This document shows positions 33,424 through 44,737 of a DNA stretch of 64,000 nucleotides, piece by piece. This stretch comes from Evernia prunastri (Eukaryota; Ascomycota; Lecanoromycetes; Lecanorales; Parmeliaceae): the NCBI GenBank assembly GCA_003184365.1, contig NKYR01000005.1, positions 310,001 to 374,000 of the forward strand, written 5' to 3'. Both the position numbers and the translations under genes were made by a program. Each line of letters opens with the position of its first letter. The stretch's first letter is position 1. Below the pieces are notes generated by a model. That model ran no database searches, was not told the DNA's origin, and worked only from the letters and a program-made list of their open reading frames with translations.

Positions 33424-34222
33424 TGGGCTGGTAAGGTTGGATAGCAGAGATTAAGAATGAGAAAGATTGCTGATGAGCATCCTCGAGCAGCAAGTTAGAC
33501 ATAATTATCGACTTCCAGTGAGGCGGGACACGACCATGCATAAAGCCGCAATGGGAATCGGAGGCCTATGCAGTCATGCCATAGGGGCTCAGTATGCAGA
33601 CGCTATCATACTTTATCGTCCTACCAAACTTTACGGAGCTGCTGGAGCCATGAGACGGGTCTATAATGGCCATCTTTCTCTGTGAGTGCAAGGATAGGGA
33701 TAGATGTTTGACGCAAAGATATCCTGTTGGAAGGATGACTTGGACGTTCTGTATGGGAAGCAGGCAGACTACTAGAAGAAGACAGGGCAAGCTGAAACCG
33801 ATTTCTGTAAATGTGCTTGAAGGTATCCTTTATATTATAGTAGTACTTATGTCAATACCATGATTGACTACTTACTCATTGTCTCAGGCGCGCTACCTTT
33901 GAAAGCTGCTGCGGTAGCCCCCCGTTTGCCCGCCCCACGCCGGAGCTTGGAAGACTGGAAGCCTGGAAGCCTGCCCCACGCTTATCGATTGCTATTCTAA
34001 AGTAGCGTTAGTGGGGCAATTAGCAATAATGCCCAAGGTACTCCTAATAGTACCTACCTTGCCAACCTTCAAACGTTTTGGCCGCAAACGATTTTTTTTG
34101 TTTTGGAACTAAACAACCCTTGGTCTACTCAACAATTCCGAGTCTTTCTCTAACTACCTCTCACTTTCATTCTCTTACCTCTCTCTCCTTTCCTTACCCC
34201 CAATATTCTTCCTCGCACATCA
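33424..34222. other. Divergent intergenic, glycogen phosphorylase promoter
   Basis: Between the deaminase gene (-) and GPH1 (+). It contains a tandem TGGAAGCC pair near 33957-33975 and a pyrimidine-rich leader (34130-34215) before the ATG. No supported gene. Confidence 0.55.
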
Positions 34223-37200
34223 ATGATGGCCACCAAAACCCGTGAGAGAAAGCCCTCAACATCCGCCCCCATCACTGACCTCAAGGGTCCCGTCGGCCCT
34301 GAGGGTATCTCTCGCCCCAAGCACAAGCGTACTGCCACTGGTTTCGGTGCTGCAGAGATCAAAAGTGTCGAAGCGAGCATACCTGAGCCTCAGAGAGAAG
34401 CGTAAGTCTTCTGCGGAGATATCGAATTCCCAGTCTCCCGTACTGACCCTCGTCTTTGCAGATGGAAGAAACATGTATGTCGGGCACCAATTGAACCTCC
34501 AAACCATTGCTAACCGTCACAACAGTCTGCCCAAGGCTTTACTACAAAGGAACAGTTCGAGGTGGGTTGCATTCGCTGCCAATGCCTGGTTGGACGGAGA
34601 AATGTTGACGTCTCACAGGATGAAACTGTCAGGCATGTCGAGACCACTCTTGCCCGTTCGCTGTTCAATTGCGACGAATTGTAAGTCCAGTCGACATCTC
34701 ACTCAAGCTGTAATGAATGAATGCTAACGGGCCCGACTAGAGCTGCCTACTCCGGCGCCTCACTGGCTTTCCGGGACAGACTCGTCATCGAGTGGAACAG
34801 GACCCAGCAGCGGCAGACATTTGCAGACCAGAAGCGCGTCTACTGTAATACTTGCGCTTTAGAGCCACGATATTCCCGGCTGAAACGTTTGCAGATCTCT
34901 CACTGGAGTTCTTGATGGGCAGAGCTTTGGACAATGCCATGCTCAATGTTGGATTGAAGGACGTAGCACGAGGTACAAAGGCCCCCATGATATTTTGTAG
35001 AGACAGGACTAATCTATTGTGCAGCTGGTCTCAAGGATCTTGGCTTCCGAATCGAGGATGTTATATCGCAAGAGCATGACGCTGCCCTCGGCAACGGCGG
35101 CCTCGGCCGCCTGGCTGCCTGTTTCCTTGACAGCATGGCCTCTCTGAATTACCCTGCCTGGGGATATGGGCTGCGTTACAGATATGGTATCTTCAAGCAA
35201 GAGATTGTCGACGGATACCAGGTGGAGGTACCAGACTATTGGCTGGACTTCAACCCTTGGGAATTTCCCAGACACGATATCACGGTGGATATTCAATTCT
35301 ACGGTTATGTATCTAGACACCAGTATGCTAGCCTCGCCAGACCGAAAAGAACGAAGACGTACTGATGAGCATGCAGGGATGAAGACGGCAAGAACATTGC
35401 AGTCTGGGAGGGTGGTGAAATTGTCGATGCAGTCGCGTACGACGTCCCGATTCCTGGATATCAGACTGCAACGACAAATAATCTCCGGTTGTGGTCTTCC
35501 AAAGCTTCCAAGGGAGAATTCGACTTCCAGAAATTCAACTCCGGCGATTACGAAGCCTCCGTAGGTGATCAGCAACGTGCAGAAACAATTTCTGCTGTAC
35601 TGTACCCTAATGACAATTTGGAGCGTGGTAAAGAGCTACGTCTGAAGCAACAATACTTCTGGTGCGCTGCTTCGCTCTATGACATCGTCCGTCGCTTCAA
35701 AAAGTCAAAGAAAGAATGGTCAGCCTTTCCAGATATGGTGGCTATTCAACTGAACGACACTCATCCTACACTCGCCATCGTCGAATTGCAGCGTATCTTG
35801 GTGGACTTAGAGGGTCTTGACTGGACGGAAGCCTGGACCATCGTCCAGAATCCCTTCAGCTACGCAAACCACACCGTAATGCCAGAAGCGTTGGAGAAAT
35901 GGTCTGTCCCTGTGATGCAGAACCTGCTCCCGAGACATCTCCAAATCATTTACGAGGTCAATTCGCAATTCCTTCATATGGTGGAGAAGCAGTTCCCCAA
36001 CGATCGCGACATGCTCAGGCGCGTTTCGATCATCGAAGAATCCCAGCCGAAAATGGTGCAAATGGCCTACCTCGCCACCATTGGAAGCCACAAGGTCAAT
36101 GGTGTAGCTGAGCTTCACTCGGACCTGATCAAGACCACAATCTTTAAAGACTTTGTCAAGATCTATGGACCAGACAAATTTACCAATGTGACCAACGGCA
36201 TTACGCCTCGAAGGTGGCTCCACCAAGCCAATCCCAGGCTCTCAGAATTGATCGCTTCAAAGCTGGGCGGCTACGAGTTCCTTACCGACTTGACCAAGCT
36301 GAACAAACTCGAACATTTCCTTGACGATAAAGATTTTAAGAAGGAATGGCAGGAGATCAAGTATGCCAACAAAGTCCGCTTGGCGCAGCATATTGTGAAC
36401 ACCACTGGCGTTCGCGTCAACCCTAAAGCACTCTTCGATATTCAAGTCAAGCGCATACATGAGTACAAGCGACAACAGCTGAACATCCTTGGTGTCATCC
36501 ACCGATACCTGACGATCAAGGCAATGAGCGCCGAAGAGCGTAAGAAACTTGCACCACGTGTGTCGATCTTCGGAGGCAAGGCCGCTCCAGGCTACTGGAT
36601 GGCCAAGACTGTCATCCACCTTGTTTGCAGCGTTGGCGAGGTCGTGAACAATGACAAAGACGTCGGTGACCTGTTGAAGGTCATCTACATCGAAGACTAC
36701 AATGTTAGTAAGGCCGAGATCATCACCCCTGCCTCGGATATCAGCGAGCACATCTCCACTGCAGGTACGGAAGCCAGTGGAACCAGCAACATGAAATTCG
36801 TCTTGAACGGTGGACTGATCATCGGTACATGCGACGGAGCCAACATCGAGATCACTCGCGAAATCGGCGAGTCCAACATCTTTCTCTTCGGTAACCTCGC
36901 CGAGGACGTCGAAGACCTCCGTCACGCCCACACCTATGGCAACTTCAAGCTCGACCCTGACCTCACCAAAGTTTTCGATGCCATCAAGGGTGGCAAATTC
37001 GGTGATGCGAACCGCTTCAGCGCGCTGTGCAACTCCATCATCGACCAGGGCGACTACTACCTCGTGTCCGACGACTTCAACAGCTACATCAAGACGCATG
37101 CGCTCGTGGACGAGGCGTACAAGGACCAGGATGCCTGGCTCGAAAAGTGCATCACCAGCGTCAGCAGGATGGGCTTCTTCAGCAGTGACAGGTGTATCCA

Positions 37201-37264
37201 GGAGTACGCGGACATGATCTGGAACATCGAGCCGCTCGTTCCGGAGCAGAGGAACGGGAAGTGA
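34223..37264 (+). CDS. GPH1: Glycogen phosphorylase
   Basis: Pyridoxal-phosphate enzyme releasing glucose-1-phosphate from glycogen. Eight exons: 34223-34401, 34462-34474 (13 nt), 34526-34561, 34619-34680, 34741-34844, 34895-34972, 35025-35322, 35377-37264; 885 aa. Conserved blocks: YLSLEFLMGRAL, ALGNGGLGRLAACFLDS, VNGVAELHSDL, GITPRRWL, VKRIHEYKRQ, and the cofactor site GTSNMKFVLNGG with the PLP Lys at about residue 730. The N-terminus RPKHKRTATGFGAAEIKS aligns by eye with the region of yeast Gph1 around the PKA-regulated Thr, so phosphorylation near Thr37-Thr39 is plausible but inferred. The 13-nt and 36-nt exons are essential for frame. A second ATG at 34226 is equally possible. Confidence 0.96.
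34462..34474 (+). other. 13-nt micro-exon of GPH1
   Basis: Lies between GCAG and GTATGT. It completes an Ala codon and adds WKKH; skipping it would shift the frame of the rest of the enzyme. Confidence 0.85.
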
Positions 37265-37683
37265 TTTGATTCTGGTGCGGGGACGGGGGTTGAGATGCAT
37301 GTACTGCGGTGCAACGGCAAAAGCATTGCAGAGTTTCATTTAGGATAGATTTCGTCTCAATTCAAACTTCTGTCACGACGGATATACACTCAGTGCTGTC
37401 AATTTTTCCAGACGCTACTTCTCATATCTAGTGTTTCGCCCTCTTTCATTGTGCATCTTTCTGCGACAACATTATTTTCTTTCAGCTCATAGACTGTTAT
37501 ACGCATGCTGAAACAATCATCAATCCTTACGCATACAACCGTATCTTGCCTCTATGCATTTTCGCCACATCGACACACAGGGAACGCAGGATTCCTCCAA
37601 CCCATTTGTATCCGACACCGTCGCCCCCTCCCCCCCCCCTCCCCACCATCATCTCACCCCCATCTTCTCCCCTTGCAACAGCT
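37265..37683. other. Intergenic between convergent genes
   Basis: 3' regions of GPH1 and the thiamine-diphosphate enzyme. Includes a C-rich run near 37621-37645. No gene. Confidence 0.6.
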
Positions 37684-39625
37684 TCACCCGACAAGAGCAT
37701 GCTTCCCAGGCCCCGGGTGCGGCCCGTCCAAATGCGCGTCCAGCACGGCCCCGACACCGCCCTTCACCGCCTCGATCGCCTTGGGCAGCAGGTCGTCGAG
37801 CTCCCGCACGGTCCCCGCCCGTCCGGCCCACAGGTTGCCGCCGGCCGCCGCCTTGGCGATGCCGGCGTAGTCGGGCGACGGGGCGAACGAGATGTTGAGG
37901 TCTTCGTTCGTGGCCTTTGAGCCGAGGCCGTCGGGGTGGACGAGGAGGAGGGAGCGTTTGGGCGCGTGCCAGCCTGCGAGAGCCCGTCAATGGTGGATGC
38001 ACGGAACTTGGGGGAGGGGTTCCAAAGCCATGCAGGGGGGGAAAGGCTGGAATAGATCAACAGGGGAGGGAGGAGACGTACCTTGGTTGTTGAGCACGAT
38101 GGTTAGGACTGGCAGCTTGTACCGCTGACTGATCCAATACACGCTCCCTGGAACACTGAAGAGGAATGTCCCGTCGCCGACGATGTGGCAGACAAACCTC
38201 TTGTCGCCAACAGCCAGCTTGATTCCGAGCGCTCCACCTCCTGACCAGCCAAGACCACCACCGCCGCAGTTGATCCATGTGCCTGGGATACAGGGCTGGA
38301 GTTGATCGGCAACGAATACGGTCGAGGTTACGGCCTCAATGGCGAAGATGGTGTCTTCGGACACCGCTCTCCGGATGGCGGCCGTGAGGTAGGAGATGTT
38401 GTAATTGCCGGTGTCGCTTGGTTGAGCCAACTCATGGATGTTACTCAGGCGCTTGGAATGTAGCTCTTTCAGCTTCTCCCATCGGTCTGAATAGGCGTCG
38501 GCGCTCTTCGACAGCGTCTTATTATTGCTAATGTACTCATTCAATTGTTTAATGGCCGTGTAGGCATCCGTTTTGTACCTCGCTTCTGCTGGGAAATAAA
38601 AGACGGGCATCTGTTGCTTCAGAGGATCTGCATCTAGGTGGAATATCCGGGTGGACTCTTTCGGCTTGCACAAATTTGGTATGTATGGGACGTCGCAATC
38701 AACGATCAGGATGACATCTGCCGTCTTTACGCTGTCATCGACTCCGTATTTCAGTCCAACGCTGGCCCTATGATTTGAAGGGAAGCACATATCCGAGCCT
38801 CCCGTGTCTAGAACTCTTAAGCCTTTGATGGCTTCCGTCAATTTCACAAGTTCCCCTACGGCAGCATGATTCCTCCCAGAATAACCTGTTATGAGCAACG
38901 GTTCGCTCGCCTCGGCCAAAGTCTTAGCGATATTTTCTACCGCGCCCTCCGGTAATGCCCCTGGTCCAACTGGACCCCAGTGCGCTGGCTTCAAGCTGTA
39001 TTCAGGGATCTCTTCCTCCATTGCCTCCCTCGACCCAACCAGGTACACAGGTCCCATTGGCGCCGTTGTGGCGAACTGCAACGCTCTTCCAACCATCTGC
39101 TTGACATTGACCCCTCTCTTGATCTCTCCGGTGTAGCGGCAATACTGCCCCACGATTTGCTTCTGATCCGGCACGTCTTGGATCCAGTGGATATACTCCG
39201 TACGACTCCCCCTCAGCTCCCCGTCACACGTGTAAGGAGAAAGTCCAGCAAAGATAAGCACCGGTGCTCGACCGCACGAAGCATTGTGTACTGCGGCCCC
39301 TAACCCTTGGGTTCCAACGTCAACGTGTATTATCACGCACTGCGGCCTGCCGGTGACACGTGCATAGCCGTCGGCCATAGAGAGGGCGACCATTTCGTTG
39401 GGGCATGTTATGATGCGGGGAAACCGGCCCTGCTTTTCAATTTGGCCCTTGGTAATGGCTTCGATGATGGAGGGATGGTCGGAGCCGAGATTGACGAAGC
39501 AGTGGGTCACGCCCAATTCCCAAAGTGCTTCAAAGAAGGCATCACTCGCGGTGTACCTAGAAATTTATCAGCATACAGAATACCATCTCTCTGCACGGAC
39601 TCAGACTCGGCCAACACTCTTACAT
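37684..39625 (-). CDS. Thiamine-diphosphate enzyme, acetolactate synthase-like family
   Basis: 588-aa member of the acetolactate synthase / benzoylformate decarboxylase superfamily; the actual reaction is unknown. Exons (minus): 39625-39624 (the AT of the start codon), 39556-38082, 37973-37684. The N-terminus reads MYTASDAFFEALWELGVTHCF, with family-typical NLGSDHPS and ITCPNEMVALSMADGYARV (cofactor-activating Glu region). The thiamine-binding motif begins GDGTF and ends LNNQ about 30 residues later; the last intron (37974-38081) cuts right after LNNQ. The last exon is strongly GC-rich. The only in-frame ATG before MYTAS arises by splicing AT|G across the 67-nt intron 39557-39623 (GTAAGA..CTAG); upstream of it a TAG closes the frame. 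Confidence 0.88.
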
Positions 39626-40271
39626 CTTGTACTGAATCGTTTGCTTTTTCACGAGTTCAAAACAAGGAGGTGTCTATGAGCGAAGAAGCATATGCCAGGA
39701 AAAGTGAAATCTGTACGCTGTACAGTAGTGGGCTGCAACTTCCCCGCCATCTCAACTCCTTGCATGGCATGACGGCTATCACCGGATACGGCAACAAGGA
39801 CCGGAGATAACGCCGAAGCTGCACGCCAAGGACCCAAATGTTCCACACGTGACACAAGCAAGGATGGAGTAGAAATGTTGGGCAACGAGGCATCATCAGA
39901 GCTTTCCCTACTCATGTTATTGTGTGTGAAGGAAACTCGATTACCATTTCCCGCGTTTCTATCTGTGGTATCTAGCTCGCAACCCGAACATATCAAGAAG
40001 AAGAAAACATTTTATGAAAAGATCCGAAAATAATGACTGTCGGTCTTTCCGTTCTGCAAGTAGCCAAACATACGCCTCGGATATAACAGATTGGTATTCG
40101 TGGTATAATGTTGAAAGGAGAGAAAGCTCAAGAGCGCCTTGCCAGAGATTTTACTCAATCGCTTCAGGGGGTATTGGTTTGCGCAGATGGTATCGTATCA
40201 TAGCAAGTCGTGACAAGGGAACTGAGAAAAGCAATGCAAGCCGAGTGAACAAGGCGGGTATTCGGGTTTTT
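39626..40271. other. Intergenic, promoter of thiamine-diphosphate enzyme / 3' of KH gene
   Basis: No supported gene. The 60-115-codon frames here lack coding character. Confidence 0.55.
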
Positions 40272-43200
40272 TTAACGAGGTGGCCCAATAGGGGCCGGGT
40301 ATCCATTTGTAGAATGAGAGGTGCTTGGTCGTCCGCTGTCGAAGGAGGCGTGTTTGTCGTGTCGGGGTGTCATATCGCCGGATACGGCGCTAAACGGGAG
40401 TTTTTGCTCGGATTTGTTCTCGAAGCGAAGAGGCCAGCCATTGTGGCCTTCTTCTTCGGGGAGGTTCACACCGCTGTCATTCCAGGGGTTGCGGTAGCCG
40501 CTGTCGCGCGATTCCATAGAGACGAGAGATGCGCGGGAGGCGTTGGAAGAGGCGTGTTTAAATAGAGAGCCTGGAGAGCTGGATTGATTCTTGCGGCGAT
40601 CCAAGAAAGACGAGATGGAGGAGATGCTGCCCGGCTTTCGGATCTTCCCGAAAAGGGAGCCGCGCTCACTGGCATCATCGGCGAAAGTAGATCTGGTGGG
40701 AGAGTCGGTTCCAAGCGGTGCAGGAGCATTTTGCAGCAGCTTGGAGTCGAAGAAAGGCAGAGAGTCTTCGAACGAGTCAGACTTGGGTCGAGGTATTGCG
40801 CCTTTGACGGTGTTTGCGTCCAAGCCGTAAGGTATGAGGCGAGAAACGAGAAAGTCAATGGCATCCTTCAGGCCTCCAGCATTATTGCGTGTGTACTCCA
40901 GCAGAAGTCGCGCTTCGTTATTTTCCGTGTCTTCCACTGGCTTCGAGTCGTTACCAATACTCAGAATGACCTCATACTGAGCCTTCAGTGTTTGTCGTAC
41001 TTCTGCTTGAAAATCGGGAGATTGGAAGAATTCTCGAAGCTGGGGAGAAGCAGGAATAATAACCTCATGGCTCTCCGGAACCATACCCTGAGCACCGTCA
41101 GCAGATGTAGGAACGAGGACGTAAAGACACGAACCAGAAACTCGTCAACGGCTTGAGGAACTTGATACTCGGGGCCCGATATGGTGACTACATCACTCGC
41201 CATCTCGGTGCTTGGAAAATCGATTTTGCAGTTCCATTTCTTCTCGAGCTCGTCGATCTTATGCATACGAGCGATAAGCTCTCTATGGTACAAGCGATTG
41301 ATCACGACGGTCTCCGAGACGAATTCCGCGTCCTTCACAACACATCAGACATGTCAGTCCGGTGTATGTGGTTCATATGCGGAGCCAGAAGATTCCTCTT
41401 CTGGGTCTTCGGGTTCACCTACCACTTTCTCAACCATGTCCATAATCTCTTGCTTGACTAGATCCAGACTTTGGGCATTGCGTGCAGGTGTGCGGCATAT
41501 GACATTGTCAATCTTGATATCGTCGTCCTCTTTGCCAATGCCACCTCGGTCCATGGCGTTGGAGAATTTGACGAAGACGGAGTACTTTTTCATGATGCGT
41601 TGAATATGCTGGCCACCTATTCCGATGATACGCTTGTGGTACTGATCAGGTACGTGGAAAGAGATCGAGGCAGGCATTTCTTGCTCCACAAGGTCAAGCC
41701 CATTCTTCGTGGCATCGTATTGTGCTCCACAGACGTCGATGTAGAAATTGTACTCGTTGAAGCCATCAAAGATGATCTGGACGTTGCCTAAACATGTAGT
41801 CAGCGTCTGCTTTAGAGCGACCACGAAGGGGCTGTCAAAAGTGGCATACTTTGTCCCATAATCTTGTTAATCTTGCCATTCTTCTTGCCACTAACAAATT
41901 CCTTGTGCTCGTTGGCGAGTTCAATCTTGACCCGAATTTGATACTGCGCTCGCTTGACGAATGGTATCTCATGAATGACCATCATGGCCGCCTTGACAGA
42001 GTCGTCCGATCCATTGATGTTGAATGTGAGCTTCTCAAAGCAAACATCGGATCCAGAATTCGTACAGATATCCGAGAGCATTACCCGTATGTCAGCTGGT
42101 GATGGAGCCCTCATGGATTGTGCTGAGTCGTGCAGCATCAGCCACCATGAAGCACTATAGAATTGGCCGGCCTGAGCAGGTTAACACATAGCGCTCACCA
42201 AATTTCCGGGGAGAAATCCTTACCAGTGCCATGATTTCACGCACAGTGCGTTCCACGTGCAAGATCTCTGTGCCTTGGACCCGAATCAAACCACGCTGAC
42301 TACCGAGCTGCGGAAACAATACGTAAGACCCGTTGGTCTCCATGACTTTGCGGACTTTATCGAGTCGGTCGAGTATTATACTATCAATTTTGTGCGCAGA
42401 CACCATCACATCCTTGACGTAACATTTGGTGTTCAGGACCAGCTCGTGAAGTTTCTTCTTTGCATGGTTGATGCAATCTTGATTTTCCCCACTAATAAAC
42501 ACTTCGTCTTCGCCTCTTCGAAAAGCTCCCTGCGGCGTGTACCCGTAAATGCGGGGGAACGGCGGTGGAAAATATATAGCGGTATTGGTGGCAGCTTCGA
42601 TGAGACGGATGTTTTTGCGAGTTCGGCCGCATATGATTGTATGGAGGGACAGCTCGAGCTTCATTGCATCGACGGTCCTGTGCAGCTGCTCCATAGTCAG
42701 CAAGTTTGTTCTCTTCCGGCGACAGTAGAGCTTACCACTCTGTCAATCATGATGAGCACTCTTGTCTTTGCATGCTCTGAGCTCTCTGGATCACCGTAGA
42801 TTGCAATGCGCAGTCTTTGATCAAAACGCTGATCACTCCCATTGCCATAGCTCGAAGTGGGACCTTCTGGATCGCTGTGCTTCGGATTGAGCAAGAATAT
42901 GTCAGTTCCGGTGAATTTGGCAACTTCGTCGAGGGGTTTTAGCACTTCGGCTCTGACGCCATTCATGTCCTGGGTGATGACGAGATTGGTATCGATATCG
43001 ACTATTGCACATCTCTATTGTCCCGTTAGCGTCGATGAACCTCGCCAGGGCTCAGATGGAATCTTTACTAAGACAATAGGCGTATCGTTCAATATCTTGG
43101 CTCGCATCTTGTGCACCGTCTCATTGTCCCCGGAGATACAGACGTTGGTTACGAGTCCCTTTAGAGGTCTTCGTTGTAAGGCAGGTATTGGCTTTGGCTC

Positions 43201-43605
43201 GGAAGAGGTTACTGTAGCCTCAAGTCGGCCTTGACTTCCTTCATTCAAGACTCGGCAAGACCTTCTCAGCTGCTCTACGTTATAATGATGCACTGGCAGC
43301 TTGTGTATTGGCATCCCCTCTTCCGTACCCGGAGGAAAGGTCCATCTTTCCAGAGCTTTGGGACTCGCGTGTAGGATTTCGTCGACGTCAGGACCGCTAA
43401 GGTTGGAAGAAAAAGGAACGTTGAAGGACAGGTTGACCATGGTATCAGCAGGGCTCAGAGGTGATGTGGGGGTGCCATTGATAGGGCGTTTGATGGGCTG
43501 GGCGATTGGAAGGTCCATGGGATTCGGCCTCGACATGAGGCCGGCCGGGGTCATTTTCTCCAAGCCATGACGAGCTTGACCTGTAATGTTGCTGAACCTC
43601 TGCAT
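40272..43605 (-). CDS. Multi-KH-domain RNA-binding protein
   Basis: Cytoplasmic-type mRNA-binding protein with repeated KH modules, resembling BICC1/Khd4-like fungal proteins. Seven exons (minus): 43605-43069, 43014-42736, 42685-42224, 42171-41850, 41787-41423, 41332-41135, 41087-40272; 2,979 nt, 992 aa, all phases consistent. KH signatures are visible as LHTIICGRTRKNIRLIE, GKKNGKINKIMG and the best one, DQYHKRIIGIGGQHIQRIM with the canonical GxxG, plus a late one around YHRELIARMHKIDELEKKW. The N-terminus and the C-terminal 200 residues (SSSPGSLFKHASSNASRAS...) are low-complexity and Ser-rich. Donor GTTCGT of intron 6 is slightly unusual. Confidence 0.88.
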
Positions 43606-43906
43606 AGTGCACCTCTCTACCTCCCCTCACGGTGCCGACGCTGTTGAAGGCGAGCAAGGGATGAAGCATTTGCTGCGGCGAAGCTTGAAGTTGCAGCAGC
43701 GGTAGCGGTAGCGGTGATAAGGTGGTAGGAGGTTCGGAGGTAGGAGGAAAGTAAAGTAGGCGAAGTAGGAAGGGAAGGGTGGGAAAGGGCGAGAGGTGTG
43801 ATAGGTTTAGCGGGAAGGAGAGTTAACTTAGTAAGGTTTCAGTACTCGACGCGAATGCACAAATGTAATCGGATCATCATGAATGTGGGCAGACCGGGCA
43901 GTGCAT

Positions 43907-43931
43907 TAAGGTAAGGTAAGGTAAGGTAAGG
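43907..43931 (+). repeat. (TAAGG)5 microsatellite
   Basis: Five perfect pentanucleotide units, followed by a partial one. Confidence 0.95.
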
Positions 43932-44100
43932 TATATTTTCTTTCATAGGGCTGAACCTCGCCTCTGAATACATGTATGATGTACGAGTACGTGCCAGCTC
44001 GAATACATGGTGATCCAATACCTAGGTACTGATTTCTAAAAAGATCCATGAACGATAATAATATTCGAGCATTTCATGCCAACCCTTTCTTTGTTCTTCT

Positions 44101-44142
44101 TATCATTATCATTATCATTATCATAGTCATGGTCATGGTCAT
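44101..44142 (+). repeat. (TATCAT)4 plus degenerate GGTCAT units
   Basis: Four perfect hexamers followed by GTCATG-type variants, consistent with an ageing microsatellite. Confidence 0.92.
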
Positions 44143-44737
44143 AGCTTAATATTTGATCTATTATCGTCGTCATTACATGTTTTTATGAGGTACCTTACGG
44201 ATACTTTGGAGCGCAATCGGAGTTGATGATTATCGTAAGTTACTTGTATATAACGGTTACTAATTTAGGTAGATACGGTACTTTATCTATGTGGAGTACC
44301 TTAGGGTGGAGATTCCGGAGGTTCGGCAACACTGCGACAAAAACTTTTGTTTCTTTTTGGGGGGGGAGGACTGCCGTTGCCATTTGTCATCACTGCCCCA
44401 AAGGATAGAATAACCTAGATAAGTACGGAGTAGGTTTATTGTCCACCAAAGTATCCTTCAAGAATCCATCCAAGTCAACAAATGTGAAGAGGATGAAATA
44501 GAATTGAATAAAATAAAAACCTTGCCCCAGCAGTAGTGGGTATCAATTTCCATTTATTTCCCTTCAAACATCTCCGTCCGAGAACATTCGGAAAGTAAAC
44601 ATTTAAGTTACAAGCTTCGGCCCCCAGGCTCAACTTTCAGCATTGATCCATTCGCAATAACTATCTCTGCAGCCTACACGCCCCACCCCCTCAACATCGT
44701 ACAATTCCCACTAATGTTGAACGGATCTCTCAAGTTC

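Larger units (their letters stand above)
43606..44737. other. Intergenic with simple repeats
   Basis: KH-gene promoter and 3' region of the CCCH gene, both minus strand. It holds the two simple repeats listed separately and no gene. Confidence 0.7.

Noticed and set aside
36257..37339. 360-codon open frame antisense to glycogen phosphorylase
   Set aside because: It mirrors the biased codon use of the sense gene, has no recognisable motif and no independent splice or promoter signals.
43907..44142. Simple repeats as a CRISPR-like or functional array
   Set aside because: Plain microsatellites without spacers, in a eukaryotic intergenic region.
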